From positions 1 through 23,077 of the forward strand of contig USQK01000026.1 of assembly GCA_900556785.1 (NCBI GenBank): DNA of 23,077 bases, given 5' to 3'. Position numbers and translations under genes: made by a program. Positions 7,771 to 15,246 of the stretch are shown here, piece by piece (position 1 is the stretch's first letter; each line of letters begins with the position of its first letter). Origin of the DNA: an uncultured Veillonella sp. (lineage in GTDB: Bacteria > Bacillota > Negativicutes > Veillonellales > Veillonellaceae). Below the pieces are notes generated by a model. That model was not told the origin of the DNA. It made no database searches and worked only from the letters and a program-made list of their open reading frames with translations.

Positions 7771-8405
7771 TGAGTGAACAACAATTAGTGCTTATGCGCA
7801 TGCCTTTAGGTCCACTAGGAACAAATTGCTATGTCATAGGCGATAAAGCTGTTGGTGAGGCTTTCATCATTGACCCTGCCACACCGGAAGTATTAGATGC
7901 GCTAAAGAAACATGACTTGAAGCCCAAAGCTATTTTGCTAACCCATGGTCATGGTGACCATATTGGGGGCGTTCAAGACATTGTAGATGCCTATCAAGTG
8001 CCTGTATATATTCATAAGGGTGATGTGCCGTATTTGTCAGATCCTGAACTCAATCTCAGTGCTTATAGCAATCCTACACCGATTAAGGTGAAGGCAGAGA
8101 TCATCGAGGTTAAACAAGGTGACCATATCACATGTGGGGATATCGATTTGGAAGTACTTGAGACACCAGGTCATACGCCCGGTGGGGTGTGTTACTACAT
8201 GGAAGGTCTTGTATTCGTAGGGGATACTCTCTTTAGAGATTCCGTAGGACGTACAGATTTTCCAAACGGCTCTTATGAGACCTTGATGGAATCCATCAAA
8301 ACTCAACTTTATAAATTGCCTGATAATACAATGGTTTATCCTGGTCATGGGCCGGAAACAAATATAGGTTATGAAAAACAATACAATCCATTTGTTGGAG
8401 TGTAG
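7770..8405 (+). CDS. MBL-fold metallohydrolase, glyoxalase II-like
   Basis: A 211-residue cytoplasmic metallo-beta-lactamase-fold hydrolase. The metal-binding motif THGHGDH is complete (H59, H61, D63, H64). It is followed by H135 in TPGHTPGG, D152 in GDTLF and H193 in PGHGPETNIG, which together make a two-metal site. The N-terminal LGTNCYVIGD is usual in hydroxyacylglutathione hydrolase-like proteins. These short homologues lack the C-terminal substrate domain of true glyoxalase II, so the substrate is unknown; a thioester is plausible. In Bacillus-type genomes a similar gene also sits between relA and hisS. It starts with a TAATG overlap with relA, after the strong site GGAGGGG. Confidence 0.9.
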   Translation: MSEQQLVLMRMPLGPLGTNCYVIGDKAVGEAFIIDPATPEVLDALKKHDLKPKAILLTHGHGDHIGGVQDIVDAYQVPVYIHKGDVPYLSDPELNLSAYSNPTPIKVKAEIIEVKQGDHITCGDIDLEVLETPGHTPGGVCYYMEGLVFVGDTLFRDSVGRTDFPNGSYETLMESIKTQLYKLPDNTMVYPGHGPETNIGYEKQYNPFVGV

Positions 8406-8444
8406 GTTTTATAAAATTTTGTAGAAGTAAAGGGGATAGTTATC

Positions 8445-8936
8445 ATGAATACAACATTAGAAAAATTAAAAGAACGCATTAAAGACAAAAAATACAAATT
8501 GACTACACAACGTCAAACAATTTTACAAGCCTTCATCGATGCTGATGAAAATCATTTAAGTGCAGAAGACGTATATGTACTTGTAAAAGAAGTGGCTCCT
8601 GATATCGGCTTGGCTACTATTTACAGAACACTTGATCTCTTCACTGAACTTGATTTGTTGAAACGTCTTGATTTTGGCGATGGTCGTAACCGTTACGAAT
8701 TGAACGACGAAGAGTTTGCTCATTTCCACCATCATTTGATCTGCGTAAAATGTGGCAAAGTATCCGAGTTTGAAGATGATATGCTTGAAACACTAGAATC
8801 CATCATTGCTAAAAAATTGAACTTCCGCACTATCGACCATCAATTGAAAGTATATGGTTATTGCAGTGATTGCCAAAATCATATGACTGAAGCAGAGCTT
8901 GACAAATTAGAACGTATGGCTCATCACCATGCTTAA
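8445..8936 (+). CDS. fur: Fur-family metal-responsive transcriptional regulator
   Basis: A 163-residue Fur-superfamily repressor. The N-terminal winged helix (about 10-85) contains TTQRQTILQAF and the recognition region GLATIYRTLDLF. The dimer and metal domain has NRYE, the histidine cluster FAHFHHHLIC and two CXXC pairs for structural zinc (C100/C103 and C140/C143). HHHLICVKCGKV followed by EFED is closer to Fur than to PerR or Zur, but the metal cannot be settled by reading alone. The tail ends in a His-rich MAHHHA. The ribosome site AAGGGGAT (about 8429-8436) is good, and 39 bases separate it from the preceding gene. The fetAB iron-export-type genes and the GATAAT repeat at the operon promoter are possible targets. 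Confidence 0.9.
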   Translation: MNTTLEKLKERIKDKKYKLTTQRQTILQAFIDADENHLSAEDVYVLVKEVAPDIGLATIYRTLDLFTELDLLKRLDFGDGRNRYELNDEEFAHFHHHLICVKCGKVSEFEDDMLETLESIIAKKLNFRTIDHQLKVYGYCSDCQNHMTEAELDKLERMAHHHA

Positions 8937-10356
8937 TGGATATCTATATACGGGACCATTACCGCTTGGTTCTGTAGTGGCCCATAATTGTGGTGCTGCA
9001 GGCCTGTTTTCTGACAAGGTGCATCCAGATGTTATCCTTGAAGCTCACGAAGTCGATGGATTGTATACTTTAACAGTTACCATTGGTGAGACGGTTCAGA
9101 CTTTTGAAGGCCCTGTTTCCTCTATGGGACGACGTCAAATAGGGCAAGCTTTGTTAAGCTATTTGCGTGAATATCAAGGCTTGCCAGTTGATGCACCATG
9201 GGGGACTATGGTCGGTGTACGCCCTACAAAGCTACTACATAAATATATAGATACATATGGCTCTGTCCACGCAGCAACTCGTCACATTCGGGACGAGTTT
9301 TCTGTGTCTATGGAAAAGCTTGCTACTTTGGGGGCCATTAGCGAGTATCAACGTCCATTTCTATCTGATACAGATGATAAAAAGGTAAGCCTCTATTGTG
9401 GTATTCCTTTCTGTGACACGCGTTGCGTATATTGCTCGTTTCCATATGGTCTCTATCAGGATTATGCTGGTAAAAGTCAATTCCTAAGGGCTTTAACCCG
9501 TGATATAGAAGATATGAAAGCTATTGTCCAATCTTATAATTTAACCGTAAATACCCTCTATATGGGCGGTGGTACTCCGACAGTGCTAAAGGATGAAGAC
9601 TTTCACCAGGTTCTAAAACAGTTGTCTCTACTCGTACCAGAAGGTCATGAATTTACTGTAGAGGCAGGACGACCTGATTCTGTTAATCCTACAAAGCTAC
9701 GTTCCATGCTTGAGCTAGGTGTGAATCGTATTAGCATTAACCCGCAAACGATGCAAGATGATATTTTGCGTCGTATTGGGCGTGGTCATAGCGTACGGGA
9801 TGTTGATGAACTTTTACAATATGTAAAAAACAATACATCACTATCTGTAAATATGGATTTTATTGCAGGCTTGCCTAACCAAACAATGCCAAACATGAGA
9901 GAGAATATGGATTATGTATGTCAAAATCTGCCAGAAAATGTTACAATTCATACGTTAGCATTAAAACGTGGTAGTCCGTTGTACGATTTACATATGCAAG
10001 ATGATATTCCTGAAGAACATCTCGTGGCGGAAATGGTACAATATGGTAAAGAGCGTCTTGAAGCAGCTGGTTATGTGCCATATTATTTATATCGCCAACA
10101 ATATATGAGAGGGCAGTTAGAGAATATTGGCTATACCTTGCCTGGCAAAGCGTGTGAATATAATATTCAGATCATGGAAGAACGGCAGAGTATTCTATCT
10201 ATGGGGCCTGGCAGCTCGTCTAAGTGGATGCGAGCCCCTGAATACCGTCAACTTAAACAGCATATGCCAAAAGACGTAGATGTTTATCACGAAACGATAG
10301 ATGTACTTTTAGAGAAACGACATAGAATTTGTGAAAGATTTTGGGAGGTTGTGTAA
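8929..10356 (+). CDS. hemZ: HemZ-like oxygen-independent coproporphyrinogen dehydrogenase family protein
   Basis: A radical-SAM enzyme of the HemN/HemZ group, expected to act on coproporphyrinogen III in oxygen-independent heme synthesis or on a related porphyrin. The 475-residue protein has a HemZ-type N-terminal region of about 150 residues with GVRPTK (96-101), then the cluster motif CDTRCVYC (C162, C166, C169), GGGTPT (about 212) and NPQT in the barrel. The N-terminal part and the gene context before hisS support HemZ rather than HemN or HemW. The start overlaps the end of fur by 8 bases and has no strong ribosome site of its own, so it probably depends on translation of fur. True coproporphyrinogen dehydrogenase activity is uncertain, because HemN-like proteins are often misassigned. 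Confidence 0.85.
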   Translation: MLNGYLYTGPLPLGSVVAHNCGAAGLFSDKVHPDVILEAHEVDGLYTLTVTIGETVQTFEGPVSSMGRRQIGQALLSYLREYQGLPVDAPWGTMVGVRPTKLLHKYIDTYGSVHAATRHIRDEFSVSMEKLATLGAISEYQRPFLSDTDDKKVSLYCGIPFCDTRCVYCSFPYGLYQDYAGKSQFLRALTRDIEDMKAIVQSYNLTVNTLYMGGGTPTVLKDEDFHQVLKQLSLLVPEGHEFTVEAGRPDSVNPTKLRSMLELGVNRISINPQTMQDDILRRIGRGHSVRDVDELLQYVKNNTSLSVNMDFIAGLPNQTMPNMRENMDYVCQNLPENVTIHTLALKRGSPLYDLHMQDDIPEEHLVAEMVQYGKERLEAAGYVPYYLYRQQYMRGQLENIGYTLPGKACEYNIQIMEERQSILSMGPGSSSKWMRAPEYRQLKQHMPKDVDVYHETIDVLLEKRHRICERFWEVV

Positions 10357-10358
10357 TG
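10343..10358 (+). promoter_or_regulatory. Ribosome binding site that sets the hisS start
   Basis: GGGAGG (10343-10348) lies 7 bases from ATG 10356. That ATG overlaps the hemZ stop codon by one base (TAATG). This rules out the in-frame TTG at 10341, which lies upstream of the ribosome site. Confidence 0.85.
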
Positions 10359-11714
10359 GCTATAAGAAAACCAAGAGGTACACAAGACTTTTTGCCAGAA
10401 CAGATGATACATTGGCATTATATTGAACAACGTATGCGCGAAATTTGTAAAGTATATGGGTTCAATGAAATTCGCACACCTGCCTTTGAAGAAACTAAAT
10501 TATTCTTACGCGGTATCGGTGAGACTACAGATGTAGTACAAAAAGAGATGTACACCTTTACCACTGGTGATGACGGTGGTTCTAGCTTTACCTTACGCCC
10601 TGAAAATACGGCGTCTGCTGTGCGCGCATACTTAGAAAATAAAGTATATGGTAAAGAAGGTCTCACAAAATGGTATTACATGGGCCCTATGTTCCGTCAT
10701 GATAAACCGCAAGCGGGTCGTTATCGTCAATTCCACCAATTTGGTGCAGAGGTACTAGGTTCGCAATCTCCAGTGGTAGATAGTGAAGTTATCTGCATGG
10801 TTGTACAGTTATTAAAAGACTTTGGTCTTAAAGATCTCAATGTAGAGGTGAACTCCGTAGGTTGTCCAACATGTCGCCCTGTATACCGCGAAAAATTAAT
10901 CGCCTTCTTTGAACCAAAAAAGGAACAATTATGTAGCGATTGCCAAGAACGGTTGTACAAAAATCCTTTGCGTATACTGGATTGTAAAAATGAAACATGT
11001 AAATCCTTGTCCGTAGGTGCTCCTGAAATTTACGAACATTTATGTGAAGAGTGTCATGATCATTTTGAAGAATTGAAAACCTATTTAACTGCAGCTAATG
11101 TGCAATATACTTTAAATCCTCGTCTCGTACGTGGCCTTGATTACTATACAAAGACAGCCTTTGAGGTACAATATACTCCTTTAGGTGCTCAAAGTGCTGT
11201 AGCCGGTGGTGGCCGTTACGATGGTCTCGTAGAAGAACTCGATGGACCTCATACTCCAGCTATCGGTTTTGCTATGGGCATGGAGCGTTTACTATTAGCT
11301 CTTGAAAAACAAAACTTATTGCCTGAGCCAACTGTAGAACCATCTGTATTCGTAGTCGCTCTTGGTGATGCGGCTAAGGTAGAGGCTTTCAAAATTTGCC
11401 AAGCCTTACATGATGAATATATTACCGTTGAAATGGATGGGCAGGGCAAGAGTATGAAGGCACAATTAAAATACGCTAACAAAATTAATGCGAAATATGT
11501 TATTATATTGGGTGATGATGAATTGGCTCGTAAAGAAGCCATAATTCGATTCATGGATACTAGTGAACAAGAGACTGTTTCTCTAAATATAGTAGCTGAA
11601 GATATTAAGGCTATAATTAATGATGAAAAATTTACACAAGAATATAAAGATATAATGAAGAGATTTCCTAGTATACGAATTAGTAATGTTATGACTGGAA
11701 AGGATGACAATTAG
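10356..11714 (+). CDS. hisS: Histidine--tRNA ligase
   Basis: Class II synthetase that charges tRNA-His. From ATG 10356 it has 452 residues. Visible landmarks are the N-terminal KPRGTQDFLP, motif 2 with MFRHDKPQAGRYRQFHQFG, the histidine-A motifs LVRGLDYYTKTAFEV and GGGRYDGL, motif 3 with GFAMGMERLLLAL, and a C-terminal anticodon-binding domain. An internal CX2C-type cysteine pattern (CPTC, CSDC, CKNETCKS, CEEC) lies in the insertion domain, as in other Firmicutes. The protein is about 30 residues longer than the usual 420-425. The extra tail is AT-rich and uses ATA, AGA and CGA codons that the rest avoids. No T-box leader is possible directly upstream, because hemZ coding sequence abuts it. 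Translation is coupled to hemZ. Confidence 0.96.
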   Translation: MAIRKPRGTQDFLPEQMIHWHYIEQRMREICKVYGFNEIRTPAFEETKLFLRGIGETTDVVQKEMYTFTTGDDGGSSFTLRPENTASAVRAYLENKVYGKEGLTKWYYMGPMFRHDKPQAGRYRQFHQFGAEVLGSQSPVVDSEVICMVVQLLKDFGLKDLNVEVNSVGCPTCRPVYREKLIAFFEPKKEQLCSDCQERLYKNPLRILDCKNETCKSLSVGAPEIYEHLCEECHDHFEELKTYLTAANVQYTLNPRLVRGLDYYTKTAFEVQYTPLGAQSAVAGGGRYDGLVEELDGPHTPAIGFAMGMERLLLALEKQNLLPEPTVEPSVFVVALGDAAKVEAFKICQALHDEYITVEMDGQGKSMKAQLKYANKINAKYVIILGDDELARKEAIIRFMDTSEQETVSLNIVAEDIKAIINDEKFTQEYKDIMKRFPSIRISNVMTGKDDN

Positions 11715-11715
11715 A

Positions 11716-13521
11716 ATGGAAACAATGCAAGGCTTACACCGTACGCACGGTTGTGGCACCATCTCTGAACAAGAGGTAGGTAAAGAGGTCGTATTATGTG
11801 GATGGGTTGAACGCCGTCGTGACCATGGTGGTTTGATTTTCTTGGATTTACGCGATCGTTCTGGTGTAGTACAAGTAGTGGCATCCCCAGATCATAACGT
11901 AGAATCGTTCCACAAAGCAGAGGATGTTCGTAATGAATATGTGCTTTGTGTACGTGGTAAGATTACAAAACGTGATGAGGCTGCTATTAATCCAAACCTT
12001 CCTACAGGTGCATACGAAATGTTCTGTGAAGAGTTGCGCGTATTGAATTCCGCTAAAACTCCTCCTTTCTATATCCAAGATGATATCGATGTAGATGAAA
12101 ATATTCGCTTGAAATATCGTTACCTTGACTTACGTCGTCCAGAAATGCAACGCAACTTGATTTTACGTCACAAAGTAACTAAAGCAATGCGCGACTTCTT
12201 CGATAGCCGCGATTTCTTGGAAATTGAAACGCCAATGCTTACTAAATCTACACCAGAAGGCGCTCGTGACTATCTAGTGCCGTCTCGTGTAAATGCTGGT
12301 ACATTCTATGCGTTGCCACAATCTCCACAAATCTTTAAACAAATCTTGATGGTTGCTGGTTATGAAAAATACTTCCAAATCGCTCGTTGCTTCCGCGATG
12401 AAGATTTGCGTGCAGACCGTCAACCTGAGTTTACTCAGCTCGACTTGGAAATGTCCTTCGTAGACGAAGAAGACATTTACTCCATGCTTGAAGAAATGAT
12501 TGCTCATGTATTTAAAACTGCATTGGGCAAAGAAATCACATTGCCTATGCCTCGCATTACATGGGATGAAGCAATGGATAAATATGGTTCTGATAAACCA
12601 GACCTTCGCTTTGACATGGCGTTTACAGATGTAACTGATCTTGTAAAAGATACAGAATTTAAAGTATTCCGCTCTGTAATCGACAATGGTGGCGTAGTTA
12701 AAGGTATCGTTGTACCTGGCGACGCTGGCATTCCTCGTCGTGAACTTGATGACCTTGTTGAGTATGTAAATCGTTACGGCGCTAAAGGCCTTGCATGGGC
12801 TTGCTTCAACGAAGATGGTTCTATCAAGTCTCAAATCATGAAGTTCTTAGGTGAAGATACAATTCGCAATATCGGTGAAAAAATGGGCGCTAAAGGTGGC
12901 GACCTCGTATTGATGATTGCTGATAAACCTGCAACTGTGGCACGTGCATTAGGCGAATTGCGCCTTGAAATGGCACGCCGCATGAACATGATTGATCCAG
13001 ATAAATTGGCATTCACATGGGTAACTGATTTCCCTATGTTCGAATATAATGAAGACGAAAAACGTTATGTGGCAATGCACCATCCGTTCACAATGCCACG
13101 CCATGCGGATCTTGATAAATTGGAATCCGATCCTGGCAGCGTAAAAGCGATTGCTTACGACATGGTATTGAATGGCGTAGAAATCGGTGGCGGTTCCTTG
13201 CGTATCTACCAAGCTGACGTACAAGAAAAAGTATTCAAAGCAATTGGTTTGTCCATTGAAGAAGCACGATCTAAATTCGGCTTTATGCTTGATGCATTCC
13301 AATATGGTGCACCTCCTCATGCAGGCTGTGCATTTGGTTTAGATCGTCTTGTTATGTTGATGGCAAAACGTCAATCTATCCGCGACGTAATCGCATTCCC
13401 TAAAACTCAATCTGCTTCTGATATCATGAGCCAAGCTCCATCTGAAGTAGAACCAAAGCAATTAAAAGAGTTGCATATTAAACCAGATGTAGAAGAAGAA
13501 CAAGAGCAATCTTTAGTGTAA
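11716..13521 (+). CDS. aspS: Aspartate--tRNA ligase
   Basis: Class II synthetase that charges tRNA-Asp, and possibly also tRNA-Asn in organisms that use the amidotransferase route. It has the bacterial layout: an N-terminal OB anticodon domain with CGWVERRRDHGGLIFLDLRD, the catalytic core with RYLDLRR, TPEGARDYLVPSR, QSPQIFKQ and RCFRDEDLRADRQPEFTQLD, a bacterial GAD insertion domain (about 290-420), and motif 3 with FGLDRLVMLM near the end. From ATG 11716 it has 601 residues, close to the usual 590. The start is not certain. ATG 11704 overlaps the hisS end but has no room for a ribosome site. ATG 11716 has AAGGA about 12 bases before it. ATG 11725 is a third option. It is the last coding gene of the operon, and the 6S RNA gene follows. 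Confidence 0.95.
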   Translation: METMQGLHRTHGCGTISEQEVGKEVVLCGWVERRRDHGGLIFLDLRDRSGVVQVVASPDHNVESFHKAEDVRNEYVLCVRGKITKRDEAAINPNLPTGAYEMFCEELRVLNSAKTPPFYIQDDIDVDENIRLKYRYLDLRRPEMQRNLILRHKVTKAMRDFFDSRDFLEIETPMLTKSTPEGARDYLVPSRVNAGTFYALPQSPQIFKQILMVAGYEKYFQIARCFRDEDLRADRQPEFTQLDLEMSFVDEEDIYSMLEEMIAHVFKTALGKEITLPMPRITWDEAMDKYGSDKPDLRFDMAFTDVTDLVKDTEFKVFRSVIDNGGVVKGIVVPGDAGIPRRELDDLVEYVNRYGAKGLAWACFNEDGSIKSQIMKFLGEDTIRNIGEKMGAKGGDLVLMIADKPATVARALGELRLEMARRMNMIDPDKLAFTWVTDFPMFEYNEDEKRYVAMHHPFTMPRHADLDKLESDPGSVKAIAYDMVLNGVEIGGGSLRIYQADVQEKVFKAIGLSIEEARSKFGFMLDAFQYGAPPHAGCAFGLDRLVMLMAKRQSIRDVIAFPKTQSASDIMSQAPSEVEPKQLKELHIKPDVEEEQEQSLV

Positions 13522-13561
13522 AAACATAGGCAAGAATTGATTAAAATCGAAATGTCAAGAC

Positions 13562-13590
13562 TTGTTAATTGCTAATCTTTCTGATACTAT
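13562..13590 (+). promoter_or_regulatory. Promoter of the 6S RNA gene
   Basis: TTGTTA (13562-13567) and TACTAT (13585-13590) are separated by exactly 17 bases. They lie about 7-9 bases before the expected 5' end of the RNA. Confidence 0.6.
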
Positions 13591-13596
13591 TTAAGT

Positions 13597-13776
13597 ATAA
13601 GATATCCCTGCCATGTGCGTGTGATATCGCAGTTTTGAGCCAACACATTTACTTTGGGAGTCTGAACTCTCGTCTGAACGTTACGCCCTTACGGGACAAC
13701 TGCAGGATGAGGAGGACACCCACCTGCCCTTGCAGGATCAAAACGCGGTACATTACGGCATGGTGGGGCTTTTTTG
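13597..13776 (+). ncRNA. ssrS: 6S RNA (SsrS/BsrA-type)
   Basis: 6S RNA mimics an open promoter and sequesters the housekeeping RNA polymerase. About 180 bases fold as one long interrupted rod. The closing stem pairs CCCTGCCATG (13606-13615) with CATGGTGGGG (13759-13768). The next helix pairs CGC and GTTTTGA (13628-13637, one bulged A) with TCAAAACGCG. The central part has a large open region, with distal pairing such as CCTGC with GCAGG. Six T residues (13770-13775) follow the closing stem, so the 3' end is also its terminator. The place between aspS and rarA is the conserved position of bsrA in Bacillus-type genomes, which strongly supports the call. The exact ends are estimates. Confidence 0.85.
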
Positions 13777-13791
13777 CGTGTAAAAATGGCA

Positions 13792-13859
13792 TATAATGAG
13801 AACATCAATGGTTTACAAATATGGATATTAATAGTTTAGATACAATGATTTGAGGTGAT
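13792..13859 (+). promoter_or_regulatory. Possible rarA promoter and ribosome site
   Basis: TATAAT (13792-13797) is a perfect -10, but the -35 region falls on the T-run of the 6S terminator and is weak. The ribosome site GAGGTGAT (13852-13859) is strong and lies 3-4 bases before ATG 13863. Confidence 0.4.
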
Positions 13860-13862
13860 AGA

Positions 13863-15164
13863 ATGGATAGTTTGTTTGATTTAGAGCCTACAAATGGATA
13901 TGAGCCACTTCCTGTGCGTATGCGTCCTACCAAGTTGGATCATTTATACGGTCAAGAGAAGGCCGTAGGGAAGGGGACCTTCTTACGTGCTATGGTAGAG
14001 AAGGATACCATACCATCTATGCTTTTTTATGGGCCTTGTGGAACGGGGAAAACTACACTAGCAGGTATCATTGCTAAGGTAAGTAATAGTCATTTTGTAA
14101 ATTTAAATGCTACCAATGCTGGTATAGGTGAGTTGCGTAACATCATAGAGGATGCTCGTAAGCGCGTACGGTCATTACAACAAAGAACTATATTATTCCT
14201 TGATGAAATCCACCGTTTCAATAAAAGCCAACAAGATGTGTTATTACCTTGTGTAGAAGATGGTACGATTATCCTTATTGGTGCCACCACAGAAAATCCG
14301 TTTTTTGAGGTTAATAGACCGCTTTTATCCCGTTTGCGACTCATAACATTGGAGGCTTTAACACCAAAGGCGATTGGTCAAATTTTGCGTCGTGCTATTA
14401 CAGATGAAGAGGTAGGTCTTGGTAAACGCCGTTTACAAGTAACCGATGAAGTGCTAGAGGATATAGGGATTTTCGTTAATGGCGACGGTCGTATGGCGTT
14501 GAATATTTTAGAACAGGCTGCAGCTATGGTACCGGATGAAGGGACTATAACCATAGAGGTTCTTGAAAAAGTTGTGGGACGTCGAATTTATACATATGAT
14601 AAAAAAGGTGACAGCCACTACGATACAATCTCTGCTTTTATTAAAAGTATGCGTGGCTCTGATGTACAAGCGACGGTGCATTATTTGGCACGTATGATTG
14701 AAGCGGGTGAGGATCCTAATTTTATTGCTCGTCGGATCGTAATATGTGCAGCTGAGGATGTAGGCCTTGCAGATCCGCAAGCTTTAATTCTAGCTAATGC
14801 AGCGGCTCAAGCAGCTCATATGGTAGGATTTCCAGAGGCTCGCATCATATTGTCTGAGGCGGCTTGTTATGTAGCATTAGCACCGAAAAGTAATTCTGCT
14901 TATTTGGCTATCGATGCAGCAATTGCTGATGTGCGCCACAAGGATTGTGGACAGGTGCCAGATCATTTAAAAGATAGTCATTATAGTGGGGCTAGCAAGC
15001 TAGGTCATGGGAACACCTATAAGTATGCTCACAACTATCCAAATGGCTATGTAAAACAGCAGTATCTACCAACACCTCTTATGGATGCTTCGTACTACAA
15101 CGGTATTAAAAGAGGCAAGGAAGAACAGTTACTTTGTGACTGGGAGAAACGGCGTAAAAGCTAA
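13863..15164 (+). CDS. rarA: Replication-associated recombination protein A (RarA/MgsA), AAA+ ATPase
   Basis: RarA is a clamp-loader-like AAA+ ATPase that acts at stalled replication forks. The 433 residues include the N-terminal RMRPTKLDHLYGQ, which resembles RuvB and clamp loaders, then Walker A GPCGTGKT (57-64), Walker B ILFLDEIHRF (about 110-119), sensor 1 GATTEN and an arginine-finger region LLSRLRL. The C-terminal tetramerisation part contains GSDVQATVHYLARM, GEDPNFIARRI and a typical HYSGASKLGHGNTYKYAHN segment near the end. The second proline of the usual GPPGTGKT is a cysteine here, which should not abolish ATP binding. The length is normal. It follows the 6S RNA gene, as in Bacillus, where yrvN (rarA) lies near aspS. 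It probably has its own promoter. Confidence 0.95.
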   Translation: MDSLFDLEPTNGYEPLPVRMRPTKLDHLYGQEKAVGKGTFLRAMVEKDTIPSMLFYGPCGTGKTTLAGIIAKVSNSHFVNLNATNAGIGELRNIIEDARKRVRSLQQRTILFLDEIHRFNKSQQDVLLPCVEDGTIILIGATTENPFFEVNRPLLSRLRLITLEALTPKAIGQILRRAITDEEVGLGKRRLQVTDEVLEDIGIFVNGDGRMALNILEQAAAMVPDEGTITIEVLEKVVGRRIYTYDKKGDSHYDTISAFIKSMRGSDVQATVHYLARMIEAGEDPNFIARRIVICAAEDVGLADPQALILANAAAQAAHMVGFPEARIILSEAACYVALAPKSNSAYLAIDAAIADVRHKDCGQVPDHLKDSHYSGASKLGHGNTYKYAHNYPNGYVKQQYLPTPLMDASYYNGIKRGKEEQLLCDWEKRRKS

Positions 15165-15181
15165 CTAAATACTTCGATATA

Positions 15182-15190
15182 TGCTATAAT
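15182..15190 (+). promoter_or_regulatory. Extended -10 promoter before ftsK
   Basis: TGCTATAAT at 15182-15190 fits the extended -10 form TGnTATAAT exactly. No good -35 is visible. It would place transcription start about 50 bases before the ftsK start and would serve the ftsK to rimO gene string. Confidence 0.55.
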
Positions 15191-15246
15191 ATAATGATAA
15201 GTTAATTTACAGTAGTGTTATATAAGTAAGGGGTTTGTATAGATTT

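Noticed and set aside
8410..8415. TATAAA as a possible internal promoter for fur
   Set aside because: No -35 element at a suitable distance, and the gap of 39 bases fits simple operon read-through.
11249..11710. 153-codon reading frame on the - strand
   Set aside because: It is antisense to hisS with no promoter or ribosome site, and its hydrophobic Ser/Ile-rich content comes from reading hisS codons backwards.
12274..12834. 186-codon reading frame on the - strand
   Set aside because: It is a shadow of aspS, with a residue mix that matches no known family. aspS is conserved across the whole stretch.
13569..13796. 75-codon open reading frame on the + strand
   Set aside because: It lies across the 6S RNA gene, has no ribosome site, and its sequence is explained by the RNA structure.
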